From the NCBI GenBank assembly GCA_013398955.1, contig VWPU01002962.1:1-64000 (forward strand): a DNA stretch of 64,000 bases, given 5' to 3'. Source of the stretch: Callaeas wilsoni. Taxonomy: Eukaryota > Chordata > Aves > Passeriformes > Callaeidae. The position numbers and the translations under genes were made by a program. The notes under the pieces were generated by a model that was given only the letters and a program-made list of their open reading frames with translations, had not been told where the DNA came from and ran no database searches. Shown in pieces: positions 39,101 to 52,000 of this stretch (position 1 is its first letter; each line of letters opens with the position of its first letter).

Positions 39101-42100
39101 AAACAGATGAGACACTTGTCTGGGAGCCTGGCAGTAATTCTGTTGGTCTTCCCCCCACCAGACAGAAGTAAATTTTCTTTTCTCTTCCTGTCTGAGTTTG
39201 TCTTTTCATGTCAACTGAAATTCTGTTGTCTCAAACTTCTCTAAACTATCACACTTTGGGTTTGTGCATTAAAGTTGGCCAGCCCTTGCCTCCCTCAGAA
39301 GCGTGATTTTTTACCTTGCTCTACTGCCTTTTTTCACTCAGCTGTTTTATGTTGACTTAGGAAATACTGTGTATTCCTCTTTAATTTTCGAAAAACAGGA
39401 GCAATACAGACTGAAATTGAGTGCTCATTAGGTTTAAAGAGAAGTAATCTCATGCAATCTTTTAGAGATTAATTTTTTAAAAATTGAATAAATAGGAATG
39501 CAAGTTATCAAATCAGCTTAAGATCATGTTGCAAGAATCCCACAACAATGTTACATCCACACTTAGATTTAAAGTCTGAAAATGTAGCATGTGACTGGAA
39601 AAGGCTTGTCATACTTTGTAAAGTGAATACCAATAAAAATAAAACAAAGAACATAATTGGAAATCATGGCTTTTTTATATATCTGATTATGTTGTCTTAC
39701 GTTATTTTCTGTTTAGTAAGTCTGGCAAGGTCTGTGTTCTTCTAACCCTGTGGTATTTTAAAAACTTCCAATGTTTGTTTAACTCATTGAACTGTGTATC
39801 AGACAAAAACAGAAGTAGTATTTGAGTTTATGAAATAAAATAGTAGCTTAAGTCTCTCTTTGTTTTGCGGGCATCCTATTCAGTTCACCTCATTCATGCT
39901 AAACTCCCTTGGTTCGAACACAGCAGCTCCGTGTTTGAGTTAAAAATGCATGCTACCAGAATGGAGCGTGGCACAAGAAAAGAATTGAAACATAGTTTAT
40001 CATATCTCTCTTTGTGTTTCACATGTATATATTTTTGTATGAATGTGCTCTGATTTAATGGAATCTGATGAAGCACCTTTTAACTTTGCAATATTATTCT
40101 ATCTTCATTGGTAAATGAACCAAATCACTGATCCGTGCAGTTTAAATGCAAAATACTGAAGTGAGCCCGGAACCCAGAGAGACTGCCTGTTCTCCTGACA
40201 ATAAACTAGTTATGTTTAATGGAATGAAACACAGTTATAATGACTTCTTTCAGAGGTCATGTTCAGTTTAAAACTGTTGATGGGCTCAAACAAGTTAAAT
40301 ATCATCTATCATCTTCTGCAGAGATGCAGTGAGAAAAACTAAACCAAAACTGAGCATATCATAAGCATGCTGCAGGAGGACTGTGAATCTGCAGGCATCC
40401 AGACTCTACCTCTGGTGTTTGCCATGGACGGTGTGGTGCAGCATTCTTGCTCAGAGCAATCTGTAGTGCACATCCAGAGCTGCTTTCTGGGCTGGGTGTT
40501 CCAGGACAAGCAGTGTGATATACCCGGTTGATCTTGTCATGTGTCATGCTGCCGTGTTTTTACATTAGAATCTGCAAGATCACACTGTTGGAACAGCACA
40601 CAAATCGTAGCCTTAAATCAGTAATATGATCTAATTAGGAATGATGTTTTCATTTCCTGTATTAATAAATTGAGTTGTCTAACTTTCTTAAAATGTTGGG
40701 GTTTGTTTTGTTTAATCCATTATACTATATAATTGGAACATGCTGTGTGAGTGTGGTTACATTTTAATAAGGGAACCAGGGAATTAACTTGTAACTTTTT
40801 AAGAATTTTATCTGTTTAAAATAGTAGTTTTTCAGCTGCAGTTGGGTAGTAAGGCAGAAATGAAGGCTTGTGTGCCTGCTTATCACATGGAGAGAGATAA
40901 ATGTACCAAAAACTTAAGAACAGGTATGTGATGGTGTTCAAAGAAAATGCAGTTTAGCACAAGAAATGCTGAACCTCAATTTTTAGCAGTGACATTTTAA
41001 TGATAGGAAGTCTGCAAAATTATTTGCCATCAATTGTGAAGGCAATAACAAGCCTTGGTGGTTTTTCACACCCTCTGTGTTAAGTGCTTTCAGAATGACA
41101 GCGTAAACTGTGTTGGAGAACTCCAAGGAAGTAAAACTGATTAAAATGTTCATGCTTGAATGGTGCTGATGGAATAGTTCATTTGGACTTTCTCTACCTC
41201 CTGCAGCTCAAGCTGAAATATTAAAATTCAGTGAATTTAAATCTCTCTCCCCTCAGCTCAGGAAAAAAACATTACATTTTAATAGGTTTTAAACTCATAA
41301 TTCATTGGTTTGGAGCAGCACTATTAAATCTATTTAAATATTACGTGTATTACTAAGGAAATGATTGAAATAATTCTTTTTCTTTACCATTCTATGCATG
41401 TGAGTGAAAAAAGAATGGCTTTGGTTTAATTTTTAAGCATTTTGTTTTATTATGTCACTTTTATTATCTTCCTAAAAATAAGCAAATGGCAGTTAGTGGA
41501 AGAAAAGATTCCTGTCTCATCACGTATAATTACTATGTTAAAATGTTTCTTCTTAAATGCACTGTTTGTCACAATTTCTACCCTGTGCTTGAGGCCAGGG
41601 TGCTTGTTTGACCCATCTCAAAAGGTCTGTGATTTTTTTTTTTACTTTCAAGAGAGTGATTGTTTTACAGCTGTGGAGAATAACACCTGTTTAGAAAACA
41701 GGCTCGCAAGCCTTTGAAAGCAGTGTGGTGCAGATGAGTACACACAACTTGAAATGAAGAGTTGGCCTCAGTGCCTGCCATCATTGCCGTGGTGCCTTGT
41801 CCAGGGTTGCAGGTGCCAAATGCTGCTTAACATGCAGAGGCATCTCCCGCTCGTCTCACATGGTGGCTTGTTTCTGGCTCGTGCACGTGCGGGTGCTCTG
41901 AGGAAGAGTGAGGGTTTTCTACTTGAACCAATACACACAGTTTGTATGGAAAAGTCGTTCCTGCCCAGTGTGTGCGTTCAGAAATGGTAGTGTCAGGGAG
42001 GATGGGCAAGGACAGTTAGAAAAAGTGTGTTGTAGCATGGGGACAACACTTGCATGTTTCTCCAGCTCTTCTGTATTGCTCATTCAAAGGTGTGTTAAGC

Positions 42101-45100
42101 AGTGGTTGAAGCTTAAATTCTGTAAAACAAGTTGGTGGTCTGCTGTATATTGTACACAGGTTGTTAAAGTGGGAAGATGACAGCAGAGGTTGATTTAATA
42201 ACTATGTGCTTTGAGTTATGTTTATTTGTGTACCCTAACGAAATGTTGAAATTCATTGCTCCCCATTTAATTACTCTTGTTTGCTGATTTTTTTAGTGAG
42301 TGGTGATAAGGTCCTGCAAATATTTTGATCCTACCTAGTGCCTGAAATTGATTTGTAGATGGCTTTTGGGTGAATGCTTTTGGTTTTGAATTATTCACCT
42401 GAAGTCCGGCTAAGTTACACATGCCCTGTGTTTTGGTTTCAAAGAGCTGTTTCTGAGGAATTTGTCATCTTGTTCCGTTATTCCCATGTGCCAGCTTCAG
42501 AGAGAGCCTTGAAGGTGAGGCCTAATTTAAATAAATCTCTTCTGTATGCAGCATCATCTTCGTTTAAAGAAACTGAAAATGATCTTTTTAGGGATTTTTG
42601 AGGGAATTAATTTGAACGTAAATAATTTCCAGGTTCCATATTTACTGAAAAAAATGTTCTGAGGATGGATTTTAAATACTATTGCTACGCTCTGAGTGGG
42701 CTGCCACTGTCTTCTTCTGCTTTTTGTCCTATTTTCAGTAGCTGTGGTAGCTACTTGAATTTATATCTGTCTATCACTATATGAGCAGTCAGTAGTGTTG
42801 CAGTGTGAAGTGCTGACCACTTATGGCATCTCACTGCCAATATGCTGGTGCCAGAGGCCTTTGCTCATTATGCTTAAGTAAATGCATATGACATGAGTGC
42901 TGTGGCTCACACACTCGATCTCATCAGGCAGAAGAGCTGACTTTGCCCTCCACGTTTCTCAAGGTTTTACAAACCCTGGCACCAAAGCTGTATGACCACC
43001 ATATCTTTTTTCGTCTTTTAAATTAGGGTTAATCAGTGCAGATACGAAGAGTCCTATGGAGAATTTTCATGAGATTCTGTAGCAGGAATATATGCAATAT
43101 TTTATTTATGACTTACATTTGTATGGTTTCACTTCACACACCGTAGAAAGGAGACAATACTGCTGCCAGTGGGGCTGTACTCTAGTAAATGGAAGCTGTT
43201 GCCAACCAAATACAGATGTGGTGTGTTCCATCTTGGTCTATTATATGCTGTATATTGCCTTCAGGGATAGCCTTATTCCAGTTCTCTGGAAAAAAAAGGA
43301 AAAAGTCTGTCTGTTTGGTTTTAAAGTATTGTGTAGGCAGGAATTTCCCAAAACCACTTGATTGTAAAATCAGCAATGTTTATGTACTCAGTGACAATGC
43401 TGTCTATTTAAATAGGTACCCTTACTGTACAGTGTGGCCTAAAGAGAGTTGCTATTGAATCATGGCTTCATACTGCAAGAGTTCTGATACCGCCCCTAAA
43501 CAAGGTCATATATTTACCACCTAGACTTCTTCCCAACCACACTTTGTATAGGCTGCTGCCTACAGCAGTGAATGAGGACCAGGACTGTATTATAGAGCGG
43601 ATCAGTTAAATGTTTGCATCGCTTCAGGTAGGTGGATATTCTTTTCATGTCTTCAGTCTTGAATGTAGGACAAAGCAAGGGCTCCAGTGCTTAACTGGGA
43701 TGGACACTAAAGTGTGCATAGGTAGAGTATTTCCACAGGTTAAGTCCATCCATGAAGAAGGAGTTTAGAAGGTCGTAAATACTTCCTTTGTCTGATACTT
43801 CAGAATGTTTGAATTTTATGAGCAAGACAGTTACTTTCTTGTTGCCTGCTGAATTTTTCACAGCCATGTCCTTGGGTATATGAATGCATCACAAACACTG
43901 ATGAACTAATTCAAGGAATGTTTGTGGAACAGGAGAGTACTGCTTTCCCTGTTACACTTTTTAAAGAGGCTAAGGCAAAAAAAAGAAATGGTCCTTCCAC
44001 AGTCTTGAGGCTGCAGCTTAAATCCAGGTGATTTGATCCTTGTCAAGACCTTCGTTTATCAAAGCCACTGTAACTAGGGAACTGCTGTAAAGCAAAACAA
44101 GTCACTTCAAGTGTCAGTTACGTGGCTACTGGGCACGACATTAAAGAGACAGAACACTACATCTCACAGTGAGATCTGTGTGGAGAGAGGTAATGGTATC
44201 CACATGTCCTAACACGTGTGGGAAGAGGCTACTCACCTTCGAGAAGAGCAGGCATTATAGTCCTCTGCACACGAGCACAGCTGCACCAGAAAAGGCCGTC
44301 TTTAAAGACATAGAATGGGTTGGAAAGAACGGATCAGTCTGCGCACCCCAGGTTTTTATCCCGAGGAAAGACAACTTGCTGAAATCCAACACAGTGTGTA
44401 CTTGTGTGTTGTAAGCAAGATGAAACATGTTTAGCACTTAGAGTTAAGGAACCTCTGCTTCTCAGTAATTGCTATCTAGAAATTTGACTTGGTAAGGATT
44501 GACTTGATAAGATGCATTAAGGAAATATACGTGTGAGATGCATAACATGCATCTATTTTATGCTAGGATTACGTGGCTCTAAAACTATACCTTGTGAGGA
44601 ATCTTAAAAAATGAATTATAGTTGTCACATTTAAAAGCTCTGGTAATAGAATTGCTTATAGATTTAGCCGCTTGAATCTCTCTGTGACCAGTGGCATTGC
44701 TTAACTTCTAGCTTTTATTGTTTAGATTCGTAATACATCTCAGATGGTAACTTTTGCACTTTTTAGCCCAAGGTTTCAGGAACTTTTTGCTGTGGTGACC
44801 CTACAAGATTATTTAGAAGTCTGCTGGGGACAGCACAGACGTTACTCTAATTTCTAAAGAAAAGGACCAAAATTTACAAGGTCACAACACAGATGATGTC
44901 TTTTTACTGTTAGTCCAGAGGAGAAGAAAAATCTCTTCCTAGTGTCTTTGTGTAGAACATTAGTGGACCGTTTGGTAAATAAGGTACCTGAACCAGTATG
45001 CACTTACTTAGTCAGAGATTAATTTTGCCATCTGTTTATATGCAGCAGAAAACACCCATTTGCTGCCATTGTTATTTTTTGCATTGGTCTGTGTTAAAAG

Positions 45101-45959
45101 GTTTTGAAGCAGAGGTTTGATACGTCAAGGCACATATCACACCACTCCCACTCCTCATGGCAAGACCTTTAGCTTACTATTTGTGCTTTCTGCCTTCTCT
45201 GGTAGCTGTGGATTTTTCCTTACCTTAGATAGAAATTGATGGGGGAGAAGAAAGAAGAGAGTTTTAAGTTGCGTGACTTATGCAGGAATTTCTGCCCTTT
45301 ATTAAATGATAATAGAAAATGATTCTGAAGAGTTTAATTCTTCCTCCCTCCACCTCCAGTGTGAAATTGAGGTGAAGTCCTGCAATCAGAAGAAGGAATT
45401 ACTGAACTCTAATATTCTGTGGGAAGGTGAACTTCGCCTTTCACAGAGGACTAGGATTTTGCCTTATTAAGATTCCGTCCATTTTTTGGTCATGAATCTT
45501 TTATTTGTTGGTAGATTGTATTAATTTTTTGTCCTCTGTCTATGCTGTTTCACTGAGTGAAAAATTGTCGTAAGAGTGGAAGGGAGGACAAATGGTGAAA
45601 CATGTATCCTGACAGATGTTCCCATATATGTGATTAAGAACGGAAATGTGCTCTGCATATATTGCCTTTCATCCCACAATATGATTTGGGAGATGACTTT
45701 TTGTTCCTAGATCACTTAAAAGATCTTTGAAACAATTTGCAGAGATATGATTCTGATGGTTTCTTTGTTATTTATGTGGGAGCTCTAAATGCTTCTCTTC
45801 TGATTAATGACAGCTATTGATTTTTTTCCTTCCCCCCCATAGTTTCCTCAGTAGAGCTTGCTTTCCTTCTGTGGAATCAGCATCCTCAAAGACAGAAGTT
45901 GCTGATTCTTAGAGAGCAAGTAGTCTGGCATTTGATTCTTAGGGGAAAAAAAAAAGCAA

Positions 45960-46000
<41 letters not shown>

Positions 46001-49000
46001 GTCTGCTCCTTATTCTCTCTTTCATCATTTTATTCTTATTCCTAGATTTTTAAGGTCTGTATTCATTCCCCTTTGTGAACAGACACATCCAAATTTTCTA
46101 GTAGATTGGTTGCAACTGAGCGTTTAGAGTTTCCACTAATGGCTGATACATTTCATAGAATCATAGATTTTTTTTTTTTGTGTCGGAAAAGACCTCTAAG
46201 ATTATTGAATCCAACCATTAGACCGGCACCACTGCGTTCACAATTAAACCATGTTCCCAGGTGCCACATCCAGTAGTTTTTTTGAGCACTTCCAGGTATG
46301 ATCATGCCACCACCTTCCTGGGCAGCCTGTTCCAATGCCACATCCAGAAGTTTTTTTGAGCACTTCCAGGTATGATGATTCCACCACCTTCCTGGGCAGC
46401 CTGTTCCAATGCATGACCATGTTTTCAGTGAAGAGGTTTTTCCCAATATCCAGTCTAAACCTCCCCTGGCACAACTTGAGGCCATTTCCTCTCATCCAAT
46501 AGCTGGTTGCCTGGGAGAAGCGACTGACTCCCACTGCACTACAACCTCCTCTCAGGCTATTGTAGACAGTGATAGTGTCTCTTGAGCCTCCTTTTCTCCA
46601 CGTCATTCAAACAGCCCCAGCTGCCTTAGCCACTCCTCACAGGACTTCTGTTCCAGACCCTTGACCTGCTCCGTTGCCCTTCTGTGGACACACTCCAGCA
46701 CATCAGTGTCTTTCTTGAGTTGAGGGGCCCAGAACTGGACACAGCACTCGAGGTGTGGCCTCACCAGTGGGAGTACAGGGCAGTGATCCCTTCTCTGTCC
46801 TGCTGGGCACAGTACTCCCAGGTCTTTTTCCACCAGTCAACTTTCCAGCCGCTCTGCCCTCAGCCTGTAGCACTGCATGGGGCTGTCCTGACTTGGTCTT
46901 GTTGAATGTTATACCCTTAGCCTTGGCTCATTGATCTGGTCAATAACCCTCATCCCTGCCCTCCTACCCAGTGTGGTGTCATCTGCCAACTGTCTGAGGG
47001 GGCACTCAATCCCCTTGTCCAGATGAAGATGTTCAACAGAGCTATCTTGAACACTGAGCCCTGGGCTGCCAGCTGAGGTAGCTATTTACCGACACTGTGG
47101 GCCTAGCCATCCAGTCAGTTTTTACCCAGCAAAGAGTGCAGTCATCCATTCCATGGGAAGCCAGTGTCTCCAAGAGAATGCTATGAGAAAAGGTGTCAAA
47201 AGCTTTATGAAAGTCCATATAGACAACATCCACAGGCTTTCTCTCATCCGTCTGCTCGGTCAGGCAGGATGTGCCTTTCATAAACTCGTACTGGCTGGGC
47301 CAAGATGGCCTCTGACCACCACCTCTCCCACTAATCCTTGTCTGTTCACAAACAGCAGGTCCAGTGGGGCACCAGCCCTTGTCTCCCTCACCCACTGTGT
47401 CAGGAAATTGTCCTCCAGGAACCTCCTGGACTATTTACTCTCTGTTGCGTTGTATTTCCAGCAGACATCTTGTGAATTGAAATCCCTTACGAGAGGAAGG
47501 GCCTGTGGTTGTAAGAATTCTGCCAGCTGCTTGTAGGATATTTCATCTGCCTCTTCATCTTGGTGGTCTATAGCAAGACTCCCACTAGGATATTTCGTTT
47601 TACTCTGGGCACTGTAATAATTTTCAAAATGCTCACTCTCCCTTAAAAGAGTAAAGGTAGTTTGTTCTACTCTACATCAGTACCACTCTTTCTTTATGCA
47701 AACTAATTATATGGTATATATCCATATAGCTCCAGAACCATTCCACTTGAGGAGCTGCTGTATGACTCTCTTTGTAGGCTGTTTTGCTGTCTTGTATCAT
47801 AACATCAGAAAAACTTTTTTTTTAAAATATCTGCCAGCAGAGAGAGAACAGTACAAAGGAAGTACAAACAGTGCGGATCACATCAAGGGTGCGAACAGGC
47901 ATGATAGATAAAAATTCATACCATCTTAAGTACACTCAAAGCTGTGTGCACCAAAGAATTGTCTTTGCTGGTTTTCAAATCACTGACATTGATATTGTAT
48001 ACTCTTGAGCCATTGTTTTTATGTCTTTGTTTCCTTGTCATCTTGAGTTCTGTTTTGTCTGTATGCTGTCTTGCTAATGACTCACTCTGAGCAACCAACC
48101 ACATCACTTAACTCATTTCAAACAAACAATGAAGCTATTTCATTCAGATTTTTTGACGTCCTCTCCCAGCAGTGTTGCAGGTATGAGTAGTAAACGTGTA
48201 AAAATGTAAAATATCTTTTTGAGACATTAGTTTGTTAACATTAGAAATGTCTTCAGGTTAGAGTAGTATGCTCAGGTTGTTTGAGTAATGGCTGTGATTT
48301 TTCCGGGTCTCTAAGAGGGAAAGTGGTAGATTACTGCAACACAGAGCTGCTTGGAAAGTATCCAGTAAGAACTTGAACCTCTTCCAGGAAAATAGGCTTT
48401 GAATGTGCTGACTCTAACAAGAGAGCATTCGAAGCTAATTTGTTAGTGGGTTTGTTATCACATTTTACTTAAAAGTTGATCTCTTAAGATGTGTTGGGAA
48501 AAGAATTAGGCTAAGCATCAGTATTTAGAATGACGGTTCTAAAAATTAGTGTTACTCAGATAAAAACCTTCAACAAATCCTTTTTACCTATTTGTGTAGA
48601 TGTGACTTTAGAGTTATTTTATTCCTTGCTCTAGACGGCCTAGAAGAATATACAGAAAAGAAAATACCGTTAGTAGCAGCCAGATGTTATCTTTATTTGA
48701 CATGTGTTAATGTGTTTTGAAAGCTTTACTTCAGTTTTTACTACTCAGCTGATTTAAATTATCATCTTCCTAAACTTAGTACTAAAAAGAATGCAGTCTT
48801 CTTTTTTGGCTTCTTTCTGATTTCTGTGTTTACCCTGTGCTCTTATATTTTGTGTGTGTTGAGTGCTCCTTAAAAACATTGCAATCTATTTTGTAATTCC
48901 ATAGGGTGTATTTCTTGCTAGCTAACTGTTGCTGTTTTTATTTTCAAATAATTCTGGAAAATTTACAGCATCATAAAGTCTGCCTTTCCAAGTTTTTACC

Positions 49001-52000
49001 TATTATGCATTAATGCTGAAGATGTATGCTTGACTTTACGCATAGTGTAGTCAACTGTGATGGGATTGTCTAAAGTTAACCACATGCTACACATGCTAAG
49101 AGTTCATAAATAATGTGACCAAAAATAACAAATTAAACAGAAGATGGAGAAGGGGAAGAGAAGGCATTACAGCAACTTTAAAAAAATTATGTGGTTGCTC
49201 AGTTGGCTCATTTTCAGGCTTTCCTTGCAAGTTTTTAAATTGTGTCAGGTTTTATGATCTAAATTCATGCTACAGGCAGAAACAAGTGTGAACTTTATTC
49301 CATAGTGGAATATTTCTTAGTGTGGAGAGTATCTATCAGTTGTCTTATTCCTCCGTAACTTTGGCGTTTTGATGACTAGAGGAGATCACCTTTTTTTACC
49401 ACTTTGTAGCACTAATCTGGTGCCCACTGGGCTAAGCAATTGCCCATTTTTATATAACTTTGCATTTAAACAAATAGCTGCATGTAGGCTACTTGATGCT
49501 CACCACTGATACCCTTATATAAGCAATGGAAAAACAAAGTCAAGCTGTCAATGTGTGGATATTTGAATACAGTAATAGTTTTGAAAAGTTTGGAAATGGC
49601 AGTCAGTGATGTCGCTTTGGCTTTACCTTCTTGACTAAGCCTATTAGCAAACAGCATTAATTAGGTGATTATATACTTTTATTTCCTTCTCCTCTTCTAT
49701 ATTTTGAGAGCAGAAGCCTGCCCAATGTTTCACTTGAATTTGCTTCTTTTCTGGTTTTGGACCAGTGCCTCATATTTGGTGTTCAGCATGATGCCTTAGG
49801 ATTTTAGCTTTTATATTTTCATATATTTGTAATCCTGCAATTCTTTAGTGTGTAACTCTGAGCTCTATATAGAGTGTTAGCTACTGCTTTTCCCATTTTG
49901 GCCAGACACAACAATTCCTCTCTAGGCCTGTGAATCAAGGACACCTCACTGGTTCAGGCCCTAAGAAATGTAAACAAAAGTGAGTTGGGGGGAGCAAACT
50001 GGGACAATGGGACTGCACTGCCTGAAGCTGTAATTGGACAATTAACCTCTGATGTGCAAATGGACAAAACTTATATCTGTCCGAAAAATGTGTGACTGTC
50101 GTCCATCCTGGGTGTAGTCTCTGCAAGACTCCTGCACTGCCCAAGGTGTACCCTGTGAAGGCCTTTCAATAAATACCTGCCCTTTATCCTTTCGCTCTGT
50201 CTAGCCTCTGTTCCAGGGCAGCCTCTACAAGGCATTAAGCGTTGCTCCTTTTATTGGAGGAGGTCATAGTCTTTCCCATAGCAATGCAGTCATAGTCCAC
50301 GATCCTCCTCCTGTTGTTGAAATTTTACTTCCCCCCTTCCCCCATCTAACAGCATGCAACAATATTATCCTTGTGTGGCACAGGCATCTGGGGTTATGCT
50401 GGAATTTTGAGTATTAGCTTAGACTTATTTAACAGTCTGATTTTCATACCAAAGTGTTTTCTTCGGCTGTTACAATGTGATTTAATGACAACAAAATTCT
50501 GCTGTATCATTGAATGACACTTCGTCACTTCTGAGGCCTTGTTCTTATCAGATTTCAGGTTCCCATCACTTTTAATGGAAGAGCTTGGTCTCTTCAGAAA
50601 AGTTCTCTATGGCAGGAAGGCTCTGGGTTTGGTTTTTTAATTCCCCACTCTCTGCAGTTATTTTAAGAGCTCTCTGCAAGGCAACTTGCAGTGAAAACAC
50701 GTCGATTCTTGGCCAAGAGGGACTGGGGAAGCCCAGCTGTTCTGGGTGATCTCAAGCTGCTAGGCTACTACTCTTAAAGACTATATTATGTCTGAGAGTC
50801 GTTAATGATGTTCAGTACATCCAAGCTTCAGTCTGCGCTGTTGTCTTGCTGAGCTATGTAGAGAGATTCCCAACAAAAAGTAGTAAAAAAGGGGATTACA
50901 TTCACAGCACGGTGTTCTTCCAGCTCTTTGGAAACCATCCTATATCTATAGAGGAGGTCATATGATGCAAATTGGGTAGGTCAGTAGGCAGATCTGTATG
51001 GATTGTACAGTAGTGTGTAATAAGTGTTCCTCTTCAGTTGACAGTGTAATAGTTAACAAGGGGAAAGCTCACTGTTGCTATTCTCAGGCTCCTCTCAAAG
51101 TCTTTGCTTTAAGCTACTGACAGATTCAGACAGAGATCTTCTTGCAGTGGTTTATAGCACGTTCTCAAATAGGAATGAGAAATTCCTTGTTCAAAACCAG
51201 ATAGCAGAACACAGACTATTTTGTCTGTCCCTTTTCTTTTGCTCATTCTTCACCTCCCTCTCCAAGTCAGGCATGCCAGATTGTTGTAAGGCAGCCCTGT
51301 TCAAACCTTGAAGCTAAACAATACACTATTTTCTCTTGCTTTGTTTTGTTGTAGTTAATTTAATATTCTGAAGAATGAAGCATACTGCCATAAGAGCATC
51401 AAGCAAGCAAAATGGGTTTGATACATTCCACAAGAAGGAACACCTGCTGGAATGACATGGGTTCGCAAGCAGGAAAAAGATTGAGCTTTTCCTTCTTCTT
51501 CCACTTGGAAGAATGTTCTTTTCTGGGTTTTTGGTTGGTTGGTTTTGATTTTGGTGTCTGCCCCCTGCCCTCTTTTGTATTTTTATTCTCCCATACCTCA
51601 TTGCTCTTCTTTCCCTGGCACTGATCTGGATTAGATGACGTGTTCATGCCACTGCCAGTCTGATTCCACTGCATGAGGTTTATTTCTAAGCAGAAGAGAA
51701 GGATATGTACTTCCAGGGTGGGGTGTCAAGGGAGGTATGTGTGCAGTGTGCTGCAGTGGTTACCTGGTGTGCTGTGACTTGCAGCTTTTTACTTTCAGCT
51801 CACCCTTATGTAAGTAAGGTCTCAAGTCTTAGAAGTTTAAAGTGGAATGGTTTTATGCAAAGCAAGTTTTTTGTTTCTTCTAAAGACCTGTGTACAGACA
51901 TGCAGGTGAGAGAGAAAAGTCCTGGAGGATTTAGGATTTGATTTATCCTGAGCAATAGCTGCTTGAAAATGAAAGGAAAATTTCAGAGGTAATCTGGTTA

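Noticed and set aside
44305..44330. CATAGAATGGGTTGGAAAGAAC, resembling the CR1 3' tail
   Set aside because: Only about 20 bases match and the following sequence does not continue as CR1; too short to support an element.
46244..47395. Antisense frames with reverse-transcriptase similarity taken as a gene
   Set aside because: They are broken pieces of a CR1 LINE, out of frame with each other and lacking the N-terminal endonuclease; annotated as a mobile element.
49935..50144. 69-codon antisense frame
   Set aside because: Lies wholly within the solo LTR and is an incidental frame of that repeat.
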